In this document: positions 1 to 8,831 of the stretch, in pieces
Position numbering within the stretch: position 1 is the first letter of the stretch
Layout of the letters: every line of letters starts with the position of its first letter
Translations under genes and position numbers: made by a program
NCBI GenBank assembly: GCA_902168185.1
Contig: CABHOV010000064.1
Coordinates: forward strand, 1 to 64,000
From: an uncultured Bacteroides sp.
GTDB lineage: Bacteria > Bacteroidota > Bacteroidia > Cytophagales > Cyclobacteriaceae
Reading direction: 5' to 3'
Length of the DNA stretch: 64,000 nucleotides
Notes under the pieces: generated by a model
Database searches by the model: none
The model's input: the letters and a program-made list of their open reading frames with translations, nothing else
Told to the model about the DNA's origin: nothing

Positions 1-130
1 CTAAGCGCGAAACTCACCTCAAGATGAGACTTCCATTAAGGGACGTCAGAGATTATGACGTTGATAGGCTGCAGGTGTAAAGGCAGAAATGTCAAAGCTG
101 AGCAGTACTAATTACCCGAACGCTTCAGGC
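1..130 (+). rRNA. rrl: 23S ribosomal RNA, 3' end (partial)
   Basis: The window opens inside the last part of a large-subunit rRNA gene. The stretch GAGCAGTACTAATTACCCGA at about 99-118 matches the conserved 3'-terminal region of 23S rRNA, where the E. coli gene ends about 29 bases after the start of AGTACTAAT. On that basis the mature end is near 128-132; the exact base is an estimate. The 5' part of the gene and any 16S gene lie to the left of the window. The 5S gene follows after about 155 bases, as in an ordinary rrn operon read on the plus strand. Confidence 0.95.
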
Positions 131-157
131 CCCGGGTTCTAGCAATAGGATCCGGGG
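130..157 (+). other. Hairpin just after 23S rRNA
   Basis: CCCCGGGTTCT (130-140) pairs with AGGATCCGGGG (147-157) around the loop AGCAAT, including G-T wobbles. It lies at the 23S-5S spacer junction and has no T-run, so it is more likely an rRNA processing structure than a terminator. The function is inferred. Confidence 0.45.
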
Positions 158-286
158 TAACAACGAAAAACAATCTTATGTGCTTGCTTTACATTACTAA
201 CTTTAATACTTCTACTCTTTTGCCAATACTGTCAAAGAAATATTGAAAGGGTTGCTTTTAGATAAGTGACGAACCTTTAAGATTTT

Positions 287-396
287 AAGGTGACTATAGC
301 GGTGGGGATCACCTCTTCCCATTCCGAACAGAGCAGTTAAGCCCGCCAGCGCTGATGGTACTGGGATAATACCTGGGAGAGTAAGTCGTTGCCTTT
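287..396 (+). rRNA. rrf: 5S ribosomal RNA
   Basis: The conserved 5S core CCCATTCCGAACAGAGCAGT, followed by TTAAGCCC, is present at about 319-345. The ends pair: AAGGTGAC (287-294) against GTTGCCTT (388-395) forms helix I with G-T wobbles. A length of about 110 bases fits the family. It is the last gene of the rrn operon entering from the left and is followed by a strong terminator. Confidence 0.96.
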
Positions 397-409
397 CTTT
401 TACTAACTA

Positions 410-441
410 AGCCTTTGGATAACCTCCAAAGGCTTTTTTTT
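410..441 (+). terminator. Intrinsic terminator of the rrn operon
   Basis: AGCCTTTGGA (410-419) and TCCAAAGGCT (425-434) form a perfect 10-bp stem with a TAACC loop, followed by a run of T to 441. It sits 14 bases after the 5S gene. Confidence 0.92.
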
Positions 442-782
442 GTTTATAGACTCCCGACAAACAAAAAACATCTTTGTGTAAGCTCACATGAAGTAACCCG
501 GAATCACTTCGGTAGTAAAACCAAATTCAAGGAAAGATACACAGTCAGAGCCCTGCTTTAAGCTGTAGACTATTAACCGGCAGGCTCTTCGTTTAGGTGA
601 AGATAGAATAGAGAAAATAGTCGACTTGATGTAAGCTCCATAGAACGGAGCACGTTGATGTGAGACAATTAGTTGACTGAAGAACAATCTGAATTCTGCT
701 GGTCGTAAACTAATCAACGGAGAATATAATACTATATGCTTGCGAATTGAATCCAGTCGACAAGCATAAAGTATATGTATAG
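442..782. other. Gene-poor gap after the rRNA operon
   Basis: About 340 bases with no convincing gene. The one long open frame (484-717, minus, 77 codons) starts at TTG and resembles no family I know. The only structure seen is an 8-bp inverted repeat, TATGCTTG (735-742) with CAAGCATA (761-768), just beyond the stop of the minus-strand kinase. It could end that transcript, but it lacks a T-run. Confidence 0.5.
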
Positions 783-2846
783 TTAAATTGGGAACTTAAC
801 TACAAACTCACTTCCCTTCCCTTCTTCGGAAGTCAAATCTATTTTGCCTTTCAGGCGATCGACCAGCGTTTTTACAATGGCTAAGCCCAATCCGTTGGAC
901 GTTTCTCCTGCTGTTGGACGTGCGCTTAATTTTTTAAATTTTTGAAATAGGTGAACCTTGTCTTGTTCCGAAAATCCCGGCCCATGATCTTTCACGGATA
1001 TCCAAAAGTGAGAGGAAGAGCGACCGGCAGACACTTCTATACTTGAATTCCTTTTGGAAAACTTGATGGCATTTGAAATCAGATTATCGACGATACGATT
1101 AAGATAGTCAGCATCTATATTTACTTCTTCATTTTCGATGCGTGTAATATGAAGATGTATATTTTTCGATTCAGCGGATGGTCCAAAAGCATCAATCTTA
1201 TCCAAAAGAAAACGACTGACATCGAAGACCGAATAGTTAGGCTCTGCATTTTCTTCGAGCATATGTACATCAAGTAAATCTTTGATAAGATCCAACCCTG
1301 ATTGAGTTGCATTCTTGGTCATCTGCACATATACTTTATTATCTTCTGTAAGTTGCCCCTCAAGTTCCATTAGGTCAGCTATACCCTTTATCCTGTTGAG
1401 TGGTGACTTTAAATCATGCGCGACAATACTCATGATCGTATCCTTTTCATGATTGATATCGGAGAGTTCCTGATTTCTTCTCGATAATTTTTCGTTTTGT
1501 TCTACAATCTCTTCACGTTGGTTAGCAATAAATTGATTTTGCTGTGCAAGCCGTTCGTTAATCTCTCTTCGCTTCTTGCCATTACGCCATTGCACTAATC
1601 CAAGTATACTTACAAATCCTATAATGACAATGAGTACTATATTTTGAAGCTTCTGTTGCTGTATAATGGCTCCGTTCTTTTCTTCATTTGCTTTTAGTAA
1701 TTGATTCTCTTGCTCTTTTCGTTGAATCTCAATTTCAAACTGAAGCCGCTCAACCTGTCGGGTTAGATCAAGATCCTTTATGGAATCCTTTAGTATCAAG
1801 TATTGATTTTGATGTGAGAGACTCCCTGTTTTATCGTGCTTCTTCTCTGATAATTTCCATAGCCAATAATAGGCTTCCATTTTAGAGGACAGATCATTTG
1901 ACTTTGCTGCCATGTCAAGTGCCATGTTAAGGTATCTCTTGCTTTCTGGTAGATCATTTTTAGTATACATGATCTGGCCCATGGTAAGATAGGCCTGCGG
2001 TAAAATGCGTACGACATTTTTCTTCAGTATGACTTCAAGACCTTCTTTACATATAGATTCCGCTTCTTCGAGTAGTCCTTTGCGCAGATAACTTTGAGAT
2101 ATATACGTCTTGATGTCAGCAAGATTTACTTCATCATTGATAACGTGCCCCGCAGAATCTGCTAAATGTAAATAGCGAAGTGCTTTGTCGTGGTCGTTTG
2201 TTTCTTGCGATAGCCTTCCCAATTGACCAAGCGCTGACATGATATCACGTGTGTTATTCAACGACAACCTGATATTGTAAGCTTTCAGGTAATTGCTTTC
2301 CGCTTTAATATAGTCATGCTGTAATTTATATAATGCGGCGAGGCTTTGATATGTATATGCCAGGCCTGATAAATCATTTATTGCTTCGAACAGAGACAAT
2401 GCACGAATAAAATGTTCATACGATCGGGAGAGTAATCCCTGTTCAAAAAAAAGTCTTCCAAGATTATTATTCGTATGTGCAATTTGTGAAGAATCCTTTT
2501 GGGCTGCGGAGACACGAAGCGCCTCATCGTACGTTTCAAATGCCGTGATGCGATTGCCTTTATAGTTATAGGCAACCCCCATGAAATTAAGTGGCTTTGC
2601 TAAACCTTTTGAGAGGTTTAGCTTTTTGCCCAATGCTAATGCTTTTTGCGAATAATAAATTGTGCTGTCAGGATTAGCCCAGCGATGTTCCCAGGCCAGG
2701 TCATTCAGTAATTCAAATTTCTTTTGGTCTTCCGCTGTATATGATTTGACACGTAATCTAAGACTATCAATTAATTGAATATTTTGCGAAAAGGAAGATG
2801 TCCAATAGAATAGTAGAGAAGAGAGGAAAATGAGGGTTTTGTTCAC
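783..2846 (-). CDS. TPR-repeat membrane sensor histidine kinase
   Basis: A 687-residue two-component sensor kinase. Residues 1-21 are a signal peptide (MNKTLIFLSSLLFYWTSSFS). Residues about 40-390 are helical repeats of TPR type, expected in the periplasm. A coiled coil leads to one membrane span (about 403-420, IVLIVIIGFVSILGLV). A second coiled coil precedes the HisKA domain, with the H-box SIVAHDLKSPLNRI and phospho-acceptor His477. The ATPase domain shows the N-box NLISNAIKFS, the G1 box DHGPGFS and the G2 box NGLGLAIVK. There is no receiver domain and no response-regulator gene nearby, so it is an orphan kinase. TPR kinases of this layout are common in Bacteroidota; the signal sensed is unknown. 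Confidence 0.9.
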   Translation of the reverse strand: MNKTLIFLSSLLFYWTSSFSQNIQLIDSLRLRVKSYTAEDQKKFELLNDLAWEHRWANPDSTIYYSQKALALGKKLNLSKGLAKPLNFMGVAYNYKGNRITAFETYDEALRVSAAQKDSSQIAHTNNNLGRLFFEQGLLSRSYEHFIRALSLFEAINDLSGLAYTYQSLAALYKLQHDYIKAESNYLKAYNIRLSLNNTRDIMSALGQLGRLSQETNDHDKALRYLHLADSAGHVINDEVNLADIKTYISQSYLRKGLLEEAESICKEGLEVILKKNVVRILPQAYLTMGQIMYTKNDLPESKRYLNMALDMAAKSNDLSSKMEAYYWLWKLSEKKHDKTGSLSHQNQYLILKDSIKDLDLTRQVERLQFEIEIQRKEQENQLLKANEEKNGAIIQQQKLQNIVLIVIIGFVSILGLVQWRNGKKRREINERLAQQNQFIANQREEIVEQNEKLSRRNQELSDINHEKDTIMSIVAHDLKSPLNRIKGIADLMELEGQLTEDNKVYVQMTKNATQSGLDLIKDLLDVHMLEENAEPNYSVFDVSRFLLDKIDAFGPSAESKNIHLHITRIENEEVNIDADYLNRIVDNLISNAIKFSKRNSSIEVSAGRSSSHFWISVKDHGPGFSEQDKVHLFQKFKKLSARPTAGETSNGLGLAIVKTLVDRLKGKIDLTSEEGKGSEFVVKFPI

Positions 2847-2923
2847 TATGGGTTGGGGTCTTTACAAATAGAAAGATTGTAATAAAGTTACGATTTCCCA
2901 AACGTAAAGCGGAACACAAAGGG

Positions 2924-4219
2924 TTAGTCTTCCTCAACAAAATTCATATCGCGGCCATAAGTCTCATCGATTAATCGCAAGGCAATTAAAGCAATAACAA
3001 TCGTAAGGAGTCCTACGATCAACGCTCCATAAATCATTCCGGCATTCTTCGCATTTACATCACCTAACGAAAGGCTATAGTGCTGATGAATACTGTCACG
3101 CAAGAATTTAAAAAGCAGCGTAAGCGGGATAACAGTTCCACGAATAAAGTTAGGTACAGAGGTAGCCACCGTAGATCTCAGGTTGGTACCAAACTGCTCT
3201 GCAGCAATTGTTACGAACAACGCCCAATACCCTATACCAACTCCAAGAATAAAACAGGTTATATAAAAGAAGCCTGCATCTTTTATTGGAGTGAAGAGAT
3301 AAAAGACAATGAAACAAAGCGTCAGTAAAATAAATATTAAAACAATTTTTTTACGCGACTTAATGATCTGGCTGGAAAAACCACTTGCGAGATCACCGAC
3401 GGCAAGACCTATATAGCTATACATAATAGCATTCCCTGTAGTTACAGTTCCTGTAATAGACAGCGCTGTAGCAAATTCGGGAGAGAACGTGACAAGTATA
3501 CCGATGACATACCAGATTGGTAAACCTATAAATATACATCCAAGGAACTTGACCAATCGTGTACGGTTTGTGAATAGCTGAAAGAAATTACCTCGTTCAA
3601 GTTTTCTTTCTTTGGATTTGAGAAACACATGCGACTCAAAAACACTTACGCGGGCGATCAGCAATAATAGCCCCATGCCACCACCAATAAAAAATGATAT
3701 CTGCCACGACTCAAAAGACGAAGACGCAAACTTAGTTTGAGAAACAAGATTGCCTACCACTGCGCCCATTAGCCCTACCGTTGCAATGATCGTTGTGCCA
3801 TATCCCCTCAAATTTGAAGGAAGTGACTCGGATACAAGTGTAACACCAGCTCCCAATTCACCGGCTAATCCTATACCTGCTATAAACCGGAGAACTACAT
3901 ATTGATCCACAGTAGTGACAAATCCGTTCGCTATATTTGCGAGAGAGTATAATAAGATAGAGCCAAACAAAACCGATAACCGGCCGCGCTTGTCTCCCAT
4001 GATTCCCCAGATGATACCTCCCACTAACAAGCCGGCCATCTGAACACGAAGAAGATGTTCACCTTGATCGAACAACTGATCTTCCGGTATACCCAATGAA
4101 ATTAAACTGGGTTTTCGTACAATACTAAAAAGAAGAAGATCATATATATCTACAAAGTAGCCCAACGCAGCAACAATAACCGGCAGGCTCCACAGCGGCT
4201 TGAACTTACTTTCACTCAT
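2924..4219 (-). CDS. Major facilitator superfamily transporter
   Basis: A 431-residue inner-membrane protein with about twelve hydrophobic segments, the usual MFS length. The loop between helices 2 and 3 carries the MFS signature GDKRGR. The first helix holds an acidic motif (GYFVDIYDLL), and a second conserved stretch (RFIAGIGLAGELGAG) resembles metabolite:H+ symporters of the AAHS/MHS and sugar-porter branches. The substrate cannot be read from sequence; an organic acid or sugar is the best guess. Its ATG overlaps the stop of the 56-residue gene upstream (ATGA), so the two are translated together, and the OmpA lipoprotein gene heads the unit. Confidence 0.85.
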   Translation of the reverse strand: MSESKFKPLWSLPVIVAALGYFVDIYDLLLFSIVRKPSLISLGIPEDQLFDQGEHLLRVQMAGLLVGGIIWGIMGDKRGRLSVLFGSILLYSLANIANGFVTTVDQYVVLRFIAGIGLAGELGAGVTLVSESLPSNLRGYGTTIIATVGLMGAVVGNLVSQTKFASSSFESWQISFFIGGGMGLLLLIARVSVFESHVFLKSKERKLERGNFFQLFTNRTRLVKFLGCIFIGLPIWYVIGILVTFSPEFATALSITGTVTTGNAIMYSYIGLAVGDLASGFSSQIIKSRKKIVLIFILLTLCFIVFYLFTPIKDAGFFYITCFILGVGIGYWALFVTIAAEQFGTNLRSTVATSVPNFIRGTVIPLTLLFKFLRDSIHQHYSLSLGDVNAKNAGMIYGALIVGLLTIVIALIALRLIDETYGRDMNFVEED

Positions 4220-4386
4220 AACTTATTCTTTCCAATAAGGTAGTATAAAATTGGCCCCAATATAGGCAACAGTATAACAACAATGATCCAAAGTATTTTC
4301 TTCTCCGTTTCTTTATTGCTCCGAAGTATATCCATAATTATTATGATATCGATAATCAGGATTAAAAGCGAAATTAGTCTTCCCAT
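4216..4386 (-). CDS. Small two-span membrane protein, PLDc_N-like
   Basis: A 56-residue protein starting MGRLISLLILIIDIIIIMDI and ending in a second hydrophobic stretch with the motif LLPILGPILYYLIGK. Two hydrophobic segments separated by a charged turn (RSNKETEKK), followed by W-x-x-x-V-x-x-L-P-I-x-G-P-x-x-Y, is the pattern of the PLDc_N domain (phospholipase D/cardiolipin synthase N-terminal membrane anchor) found alone in many Bacteroidota. It lies 5 bases after the OmpA gene stop and overlaps the MFS start by ATGA, which strongly supports it as a real gene. The family name comes from motif recall; the biochemical role is unknown. Confidence 0.8.
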   Translation of the reverse strand: MGRLISLLILIIDIIIIMDILRSNKETEKKILWIIVVILLPILGPILYYLIGKNKL

Positions 4387-4391
4387 AGTTT

Positions 4392-5339
4392 TTAGTTGTT
4401 TTCAAGTATCCTGAATAACTCGTCCAGGTTCGGAGTGATTATAATTTCAGTTCTTCTGTTCTTTTGTTTATTCTGTTGTGAATCATTAGATGCTAACGGC
4501 ATAAATTCTCCACGGCCAGAAGCTGTTACTTGCTGAGGTGATACACCTGACTTTGTTAAAATCTTAGTGATGGATGTAGCACGCATCACACTCAGATCCC
4601 AGTTGTCTTGCATATACTGTGATTTTTTGGAGATCGGTACATTATCAGTATGACCTTCGACCATAATATTAATATCCTTCTGATCTTTTATAGCTTTTGC
4701 CAGTTGCTGTAGCGCCGTAACTCCTTTAGCATCCACTTCAATACTGCCTGACCCAAACAGTAATTGCTCTGCGAGTGACACATATACTTTACCATTCTTT
4801 ACTTTCACAGTAATGTCGTTCTCTTTAAAGTTAAGCAATGCATTGCTAATTTTATTCTTAAGGTCCTGAACAGCTTTGTCTTTACTTGCAAGTACCTGCT
4901 CCAGTTCTTTTACTTTCTTTTCACGTTCTGCAAGACTGTTGCTTAATGAATCATTTTCTCTTCGCGTCTGCTCCAGATTTTCCTGGATCGAAAGAAGCTG
5001 CTCTTGTTGTTGTACAAGATCGCGCGTCTGCCGACCACTGCTGGTAAGTAAATTCTTATAGTTGCTATTCAGTTGACCGTGTTCCTTTTCAAGTTCTGCA
5101 AGTCGCTGGCTCTTATTTCTTTTTTCAATTCCAAGTTTAGTAGTGTCTTCTTTAAGTTTTTTCAACTGTTGTGATAGCGAATCAAGATTGGCATTCGCCT
5201 TATCAAGTTGAGATGAACGATCTCCAAGGTCGGCTTCCGTTCTTACTTTCTGTGCCAGGAGTTCATCGTATTTCTTTTTGCTTACAATACAGGACGAAAA
5301 AATAAGGGTGATGAAAAGTGGCAATAATACTTTCTTCAT
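4392..5339 (-). CDS. OmpA-family peptidoglycan-binding lipoprotein
   Basis: A 315-residue lipoprotein. The signal peptide ends in a lipobox (IFSSC, Cys at about 16). Residues about 20-170 are a long, charged coiled coil. Residues about 185-305 are an OmpA C-terminal domain: LLFGSGSIEVDAKG, the peptidoglycan-binding stretch VEGHTDNVPI, then NWDLSVMRATSI and GRGEFMPLASN followed by NRRTEI. It is predicted to be anchored in the outer membrane and to bind the diaminopimelate of peptidoglycan, acting as a spacer or tether. It is the first gene of a three-gene unit with the PLDc_N-like protein and the MFS transporter. No beta-barrel is present. Confidence 0.9.
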   Translation of the reverse strand: MKKVLLPLFITLIFSSCIVSKKKYDELLAQKVRTEADLGDRSSQLDKANANLDSLSQQLKKLKEDTTKLGIEKRNKSQRLAELEKEHGQLNSNYKNLLTSSGRQTRDLVQQQEQLLSIQENLEQTRRENDSLSNSLAEREKKVKELEQVLASKDKAVQDLKNKISNALLNFKENDITVKVKNGKVYVSLAEQLLFGSGSIEVDAKGVTALQQLAKAIKDQKDINIMVEGHTDNVPISKKSQYMQDNWDLSVMRATSITKILTKSGVSPQQVTASGRGEFMPLASNDSQQNKQKNRRTEIIITPNLDELFRILENN

Positions 5340-5538
5340 AGGTTAAGAGTGAGTTCAAAAAATGTGACACAAATTAATAATTATTATTTACTTCCAACCA
5401 TCTGCTATAGCATTGTGTCTAATGCCCGAACCTGAAATAATTCAACTGGTTTTTGAAACCATCCTAAGCCGTTTCTCCGTAAAAGAGCTATTGAATTTTT
5501 AACCTATATAGAAAACAAATTTTCTAAATAAAACCCTT

Positions 5539-6639
5539 ATGACTATTACAAAACGACTGCTCTCTATAGCAGCCCTTGCCGCTGTTATCGGATTCTCTTC
5601 ATGTGACAATGATGATGACAACAAAGACAGCAATCAGCTTTCCAAAGATCAAGCGAAAGCTACTATCTCTACATTCAATTCGGATGCTAAAAACGATCTG
5701 CAAGATTTATCGGAAGCAGATGGTTTAAAAGCTGTTAAAGATCTGTTTAATCTTGTCGATACAGATGACCCTTTCGGAAGAATAGGAACTGATCGCAAGA
5801 AGATTCGTCACTTCTTCCAACAAAAAGGCACAGACTTCAGAAAAATATTTACTAAAAATACGAATGGCCGGGTAGCACAAGAAGCATTTGATTTCGAAGC
5901 GAACCTAGGTATATATGTATGGAATCCGGAATTAGGTGAAGCCGGAGAGTTTGAACGTATCAGCGATGCTGAAGTTATTGAGATTCAGTTTCCAACAGAG
6001 GGATCTTCTACCAATGATGCAGAACTTACGCTCGAAGGATATAGTGAAATAGAATTCTTCGATGAAGAATTTCAGGAAACATATTATGAACCAGAATTAC
6101 TTGATGCACACCTCCATGTTGATGGAGTAAAAGTAGCATCTATATACCTTGAAGCAGAGTGGGACGCAAATGGCTTCCCGTTGGCAGCTTCGGTAGTATT
6201 CAACGTTGCCCCCTATAAAGTTAGCATCGAATTCGATGATAACGCAGCAACTTCATCCTATATCAATATCTCCCTTCTGCAAAATCAACAAACGTTACTG
6301 GCTACAAGTGCTACGCTTAAGTATAAGAACAGTTCTAAATCAGAAGAAAGTCTTACAAGCGTTGATGGTTATGTTCAACTGAAAAACCTGAAAGTGAAAG
6401 GTATAATTAATGGCGAAGAGTTGAACAAGCCTGAAATAGATTGGAATAAAATTATCAAGGTTGCACTCTATGATGGTAATGATAAGAAGTTAGGTGATAT
6501 AATTCATGTTGAAGAAAACGGAGCATATATTCCTTACATCCAGTATACAGATGGCTCGAAAGAAAAACTGGAGACTGTTCTGCAACCTGTTGTAGATGAA
6601 ATTGAAAATCTGAAGGAAGATTTTGAAATCAATAGCTAA
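5539..6639 (+). CDS. Lipoprotein of unknown function
   Basis: A 366-residue protein with a lipoprotein signal ending in a lipobox (GFSSC, Cys at about 23), followed by an acidic linker (DNDDDNKDSN) typical of lipoproteins exported to the surface in Bacteroidota. The rest is acidic and predicted mostly beta, with no catalytic motif that I recognise. The C-terminal half has alternating hydrophobic strands (for example GYVQLKNLKVKGIING). It stands alone, with the OmpA unit divergent on its left and a terminator directly after it. No function is proposed. Confidence 0.85.
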   Translation: MTITKRLLSIAALAAVIGFSSCDNDDDNKDSNQLSKDQAKATISTFNSDAKNDLQDLSEADGLKAVKDLFNLVDTDDPFGRIGTDRKKIRHFFQQKGTDFRKIFTKNTNGRVAQEAFDFEANLGIYVWNPELGEAGEFERISDAEVIEIQFPTEGSSTNDAELTLEGYSEIEFFDEEFQETYYEPELLDAHLHVDGVKVASIYLEAEWDANGFPLAASVVFNVAPYKVSIEFDDNAATSSYINISLLQNQQTLLATSATLKYKNSSKSEESLTSVDGYVQLKNLKVKGIINGEELNKPEIDWNKIIKVALYDGNDKKLGDIIHVEENGAYIPYIQYTDGSKEKLETVLQPVVDEIENLKEDFEINS

Positions 6640-6661
6640 GCACAATACCCCTCTCTATCTC

Positions 6662-6690
6662 AAAGGACTGTTTTATACAGTCCTTTTTTA
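6662..6690 (+). terminator. Intrinsic terminator after lipoprotein gene
   Basis: AAAGGACTGT (6662-6671) and ACAGTCCTTT (6677-6686) form a perfect 10-bp stem with a TTTAT loop and a T-run, 22 bases after the stop codon. Confidence 0.9.
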
Positions 6691-6755
6691 TTTACCCGAA
6701 GCCGTAGGAAAGATATTCTTATTCGCTACTTTCAATGATCTAAAAAATCAATGAC

Positions 6756-7613
6756 ATGGAAGGAATGTTAAAACCCGGAAGCTTGAAAGATAGAACCATC
6801 ATTATAACGGGTGGCGGAACCGGACTAGGCCGATCAATGGGGAAATACTTTTTGGAACTCGGTGCGAACCTTGTAATCACCAGCCGTAAAAAAGATGTAT
6901 TGGATAAATCTGCTGATGAGTTGATGAAAGAAACAGGCGGAAAAGTATTGGCTGTTACCTGTGATGTTCGTAAATATGAAGAGATCGATAATGTTATTAA
7001 AACAACGGAAGCTACGTTCGGACAAATTCACGGAGTACTTAATAATGCAGCCGGTAATTTTATAAGTCCAACAGAGCGTCTTTCGCATCGCGCATTTGAT
7101 ATAGTAGTAGATATAGTATTAAAAGGCACATATTATACAACACTTGCCGCGGGTAAAAATTGGATTGAAAAAAAGCAGCCCGGAGTTTTTCTAAATATAG
7201 TTACAACTTATGCGTGGACGGGTTCCGGATATGTAGTGCCCTCTGCGTGTGGTAAAGCAGGTGTGCTTGCCTTAACAAGGTCGCTTGCAGTTGAGTGGGC
7301 AAAGTACAAGATCAGAAGCAACGCAATTGCCCCCGGACCGTTCCCCACGGAAGGTGCATGGAGCCGCTTGTTACCGGGTGAGTTAGTAGAAAAATTTGAT
7401 CCTGCACAACGTGTTCCATTGAAGCGCGTAGGTGAACATCAGGAACTTGCGAATCTGGCTGCATATCTAATGTCTGATTATTCCGCGTATGTAAACGGTG
7501 AAGTAATTACCATCGATGGCGGTGAGTGGCTACGCAATGGAGGTGAGTTCAGTCACCTTGAAACTATACCAGAGACAATGTGGGACATGATTGAAAAAGG
7601 GCGAGGTAAGTAA
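6756..7613 (+). CDS. 2,4-dienoyl-CoA reductase-type SDR
   Basis: A 285-residue short-chain dehydrogenase/reductase. The Rossmann motif TGGGTGLG binds NAD(P)H, and LNNAAGN is the SDR structural Asn motif. There is no YxxxK. Instead Tyr152, Ser163 and Lys167 have the same spacing as Tyr199, Ser210 and Lys214 of human mitochondrial 2,4-dienoyl-CoA reductase (DECR1), and the surrounding residues (TGSGYVVPSACGKAG, then IAPGPFPTEGAWSRL) also follow that family. The likely reaction is NADPH-dependent reduction of 2,4-dienoyl-CoA during beta-oxidation of unsaturated fatty acids. Peroxisomal-type and trans-2-enoyl-CoA reductases are close alternatives. It lies 59 bases before bioF on the same strand, with no terminator seen between. 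Confidence 0.85.
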   Translation: MEGMLKPGSLKDRTIIITGGGTGLGRSMGKYFLELGANLVITSRKKDVLDKSADELMKETGGKVLAVTCDVRKYEEIDNVIKTTEATFGQIHGVLNNAAGNFISPTERLSHRAFDIVVDIVLKGTYYTTLAAGKNWIEKKQPGVFLNIVTTYAWTGSGYVVPSACGKAGVLALTRSLAVEWAKYKIRSNAIAPGPFPTEGAWSRLLPGELVEKFDPAQRVPLKRVGEHQELANLAAYLMSDYSAYVNGEVITIDGGEWLRNGGEFSHLETIPETMWDMIEKGRGK

Positions 7614-7660
7614 CCACGTGTTTCATTGAAGCAGAAAGCTATATCTTGATCAAAGATTTA

Positions 7661-7668
7661 TATTTTTG
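7661..7668 (+). promoter_or_regulatory. Possible -7 promoter element before bioF
   Basis: TATTTTTG matches the Bacteroidota -7 consensus TAnnTTTG and ends 4 bases before the bioF ATG, so a transcript from it would be leaderless or nearly so. No good TTTG -33 element is seen 19-21 bases upstream, so this is tentative. Confidence 0.35.
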
Positions 7669-7672
7669 ACGC

Positions 7673-8812
7673 ATGGATGCATGGAGAAAAGAATTGCAGG
7701 GACGTTTAAAGGCTCGCGAAAAAGAGGGATTACTCAGAACACTGAAGTATACTTCTGATCAAATTGATTTTTCTTCCAATGATTACCTTGGCCTTTCGCG
7801 TTCTGAATCGTTGTTCAATGAGATTCACCAGGAACTTGATGCGCTTACTATAAAAAGAAATGGCGCAACAGGCTCACGACTGCTGGCTGGCAACACGGAG
7901 TATTATGAAGAAATCGAGTCCCGTCTCGCTAAGATTTTTAAGGCAGACGCATCACTGATTTTTAACTCCGGCTATACTGCCAACCTGGCTGTATTATCGT
8001 CACTACCCCAACGTAATGACACTATACTATACGATGAGCTTGCACATGCCTGTATAAAAGATGGTGCGCGGCTAAGTCTCGCCAAACGCTATAGCTTTCG
8101 GCATAATGATTTGAATGACCTCGAAACTAAACTCAAGCGGGCAGAAGGCAAGGTATATATAGCAGTTGAATCCATATATTCTATGGATGGTGATCAATGT
8201 CCTTTGCAAGAGCTGGTTTCGCTTTCAGAGAAGTACAATGCCTTTATAATTTTGGATGAAGCTCACAGCACCGGTGTGATGGGCGAACAAGGGAGCGGTC
8301 TTGCTGTTTCGCTGAACGTGCATTCCAAAATTGCAGTGCGGGTATATACGTTTGGTAAAGCAATGGGTATACATGGCGCTTGTGTTGCAGGGGGCAATGA
8401 TCTGCGTGACTACCTGATTAATTTTGCCCGACCTTTTATCTATACCACAGCATTGCCCCCACACAGCATTGCCGCTATAGACTGTGCTTTCAAATATCTA
8501 AACAATAATATATATCTGCAGGAAAAGCTTCGGAGTAATATCCAGATTTTTTTACATGCTGTTCAGGACTTGCAAAACAGAACGATCAGTACAAGTGCCA
8601 TTCAGACGGCTATATATCCCGGCAACGAGAACGCAAGAATGGCAGCAACAGAATTGCAACAGAAAGGTTTCGATGTTCGCCCTATACTTTCTCCCACTGT
8701 GCCGAAAGGATCTGAACGACTGCGCATTTGTCTGCATACATTTAATACGAAGTCTGATATTGAAGCACTCGCTTCCACATTGAAATCATTTCAGGCAGTG
8801 ATGCATTCGTAA
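7673..8812 (+). CDS. bioF: 8-amino-7-oxononanoate synthase
   Basis: A 379-residue PLP enzyme of the alpha-oxoamine synthase family. It joins pimeloyl-ACP (or pimeloyl-CoA) with L-alanine to give 8-amino-7-oxononanoate, the first step of the biotin ring pathway. Visible motifs are the N-terminal FSSNDYLGLS, GATGSRLLAGN, the PLP-contact stretch LDEAHSTGVMG and the Schiff-base Lys229 in TFGKAMG. The length fits the family. It heads bioF-bioD-bioA, with 19 bases to bioD. KBL (2-amino-3-ketobutyrate CoA ligase) is a close relative, but the bio neighbours settle the call. Confidence 0.95.
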   Translation: MDAWRKELQGRLKAREKEGLLRTLKYTSDQIDFSSNDYLGLSRSESLFNEIHQELDALTIKRNGATGSRLLAGNTEYYEEIESRLAKIFKADASLIFNSGYTANLAVLSSLPQRNDTILYDELAHACIKDGARLSLAKRYSFRHNDLNDLETKLKRAEGKVYIAVESIYSMDGDQCPLQELVSLSEKYNAFIILDEAHSTGVMGEQGSGLAVSLNVHSKIAVRVYTFGKAMGIHGACVAGGNDLRDYLINFARPFIYTTALPPHSIAAIDCAFKYLNNNIYLQEKLRSNIQIFLHAVQDLQNRTISTSAIQTAIYPGNENARMAATELQQKGFDVRPILSPTVPKGSERLRICLHTFNTKSDIEALASTLKSFQAVMHS

Positions 8813-8831
8813 TTTACTATTAACTTTCCGC

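Noticed and set aside
484-717. A 77-codon minus-strand open frame between the rRNA operon and the TPR kinase
   Set aside because: It starts at TTG, resembles no family, and lies in low-conservation sequence after the rRNA terminator.
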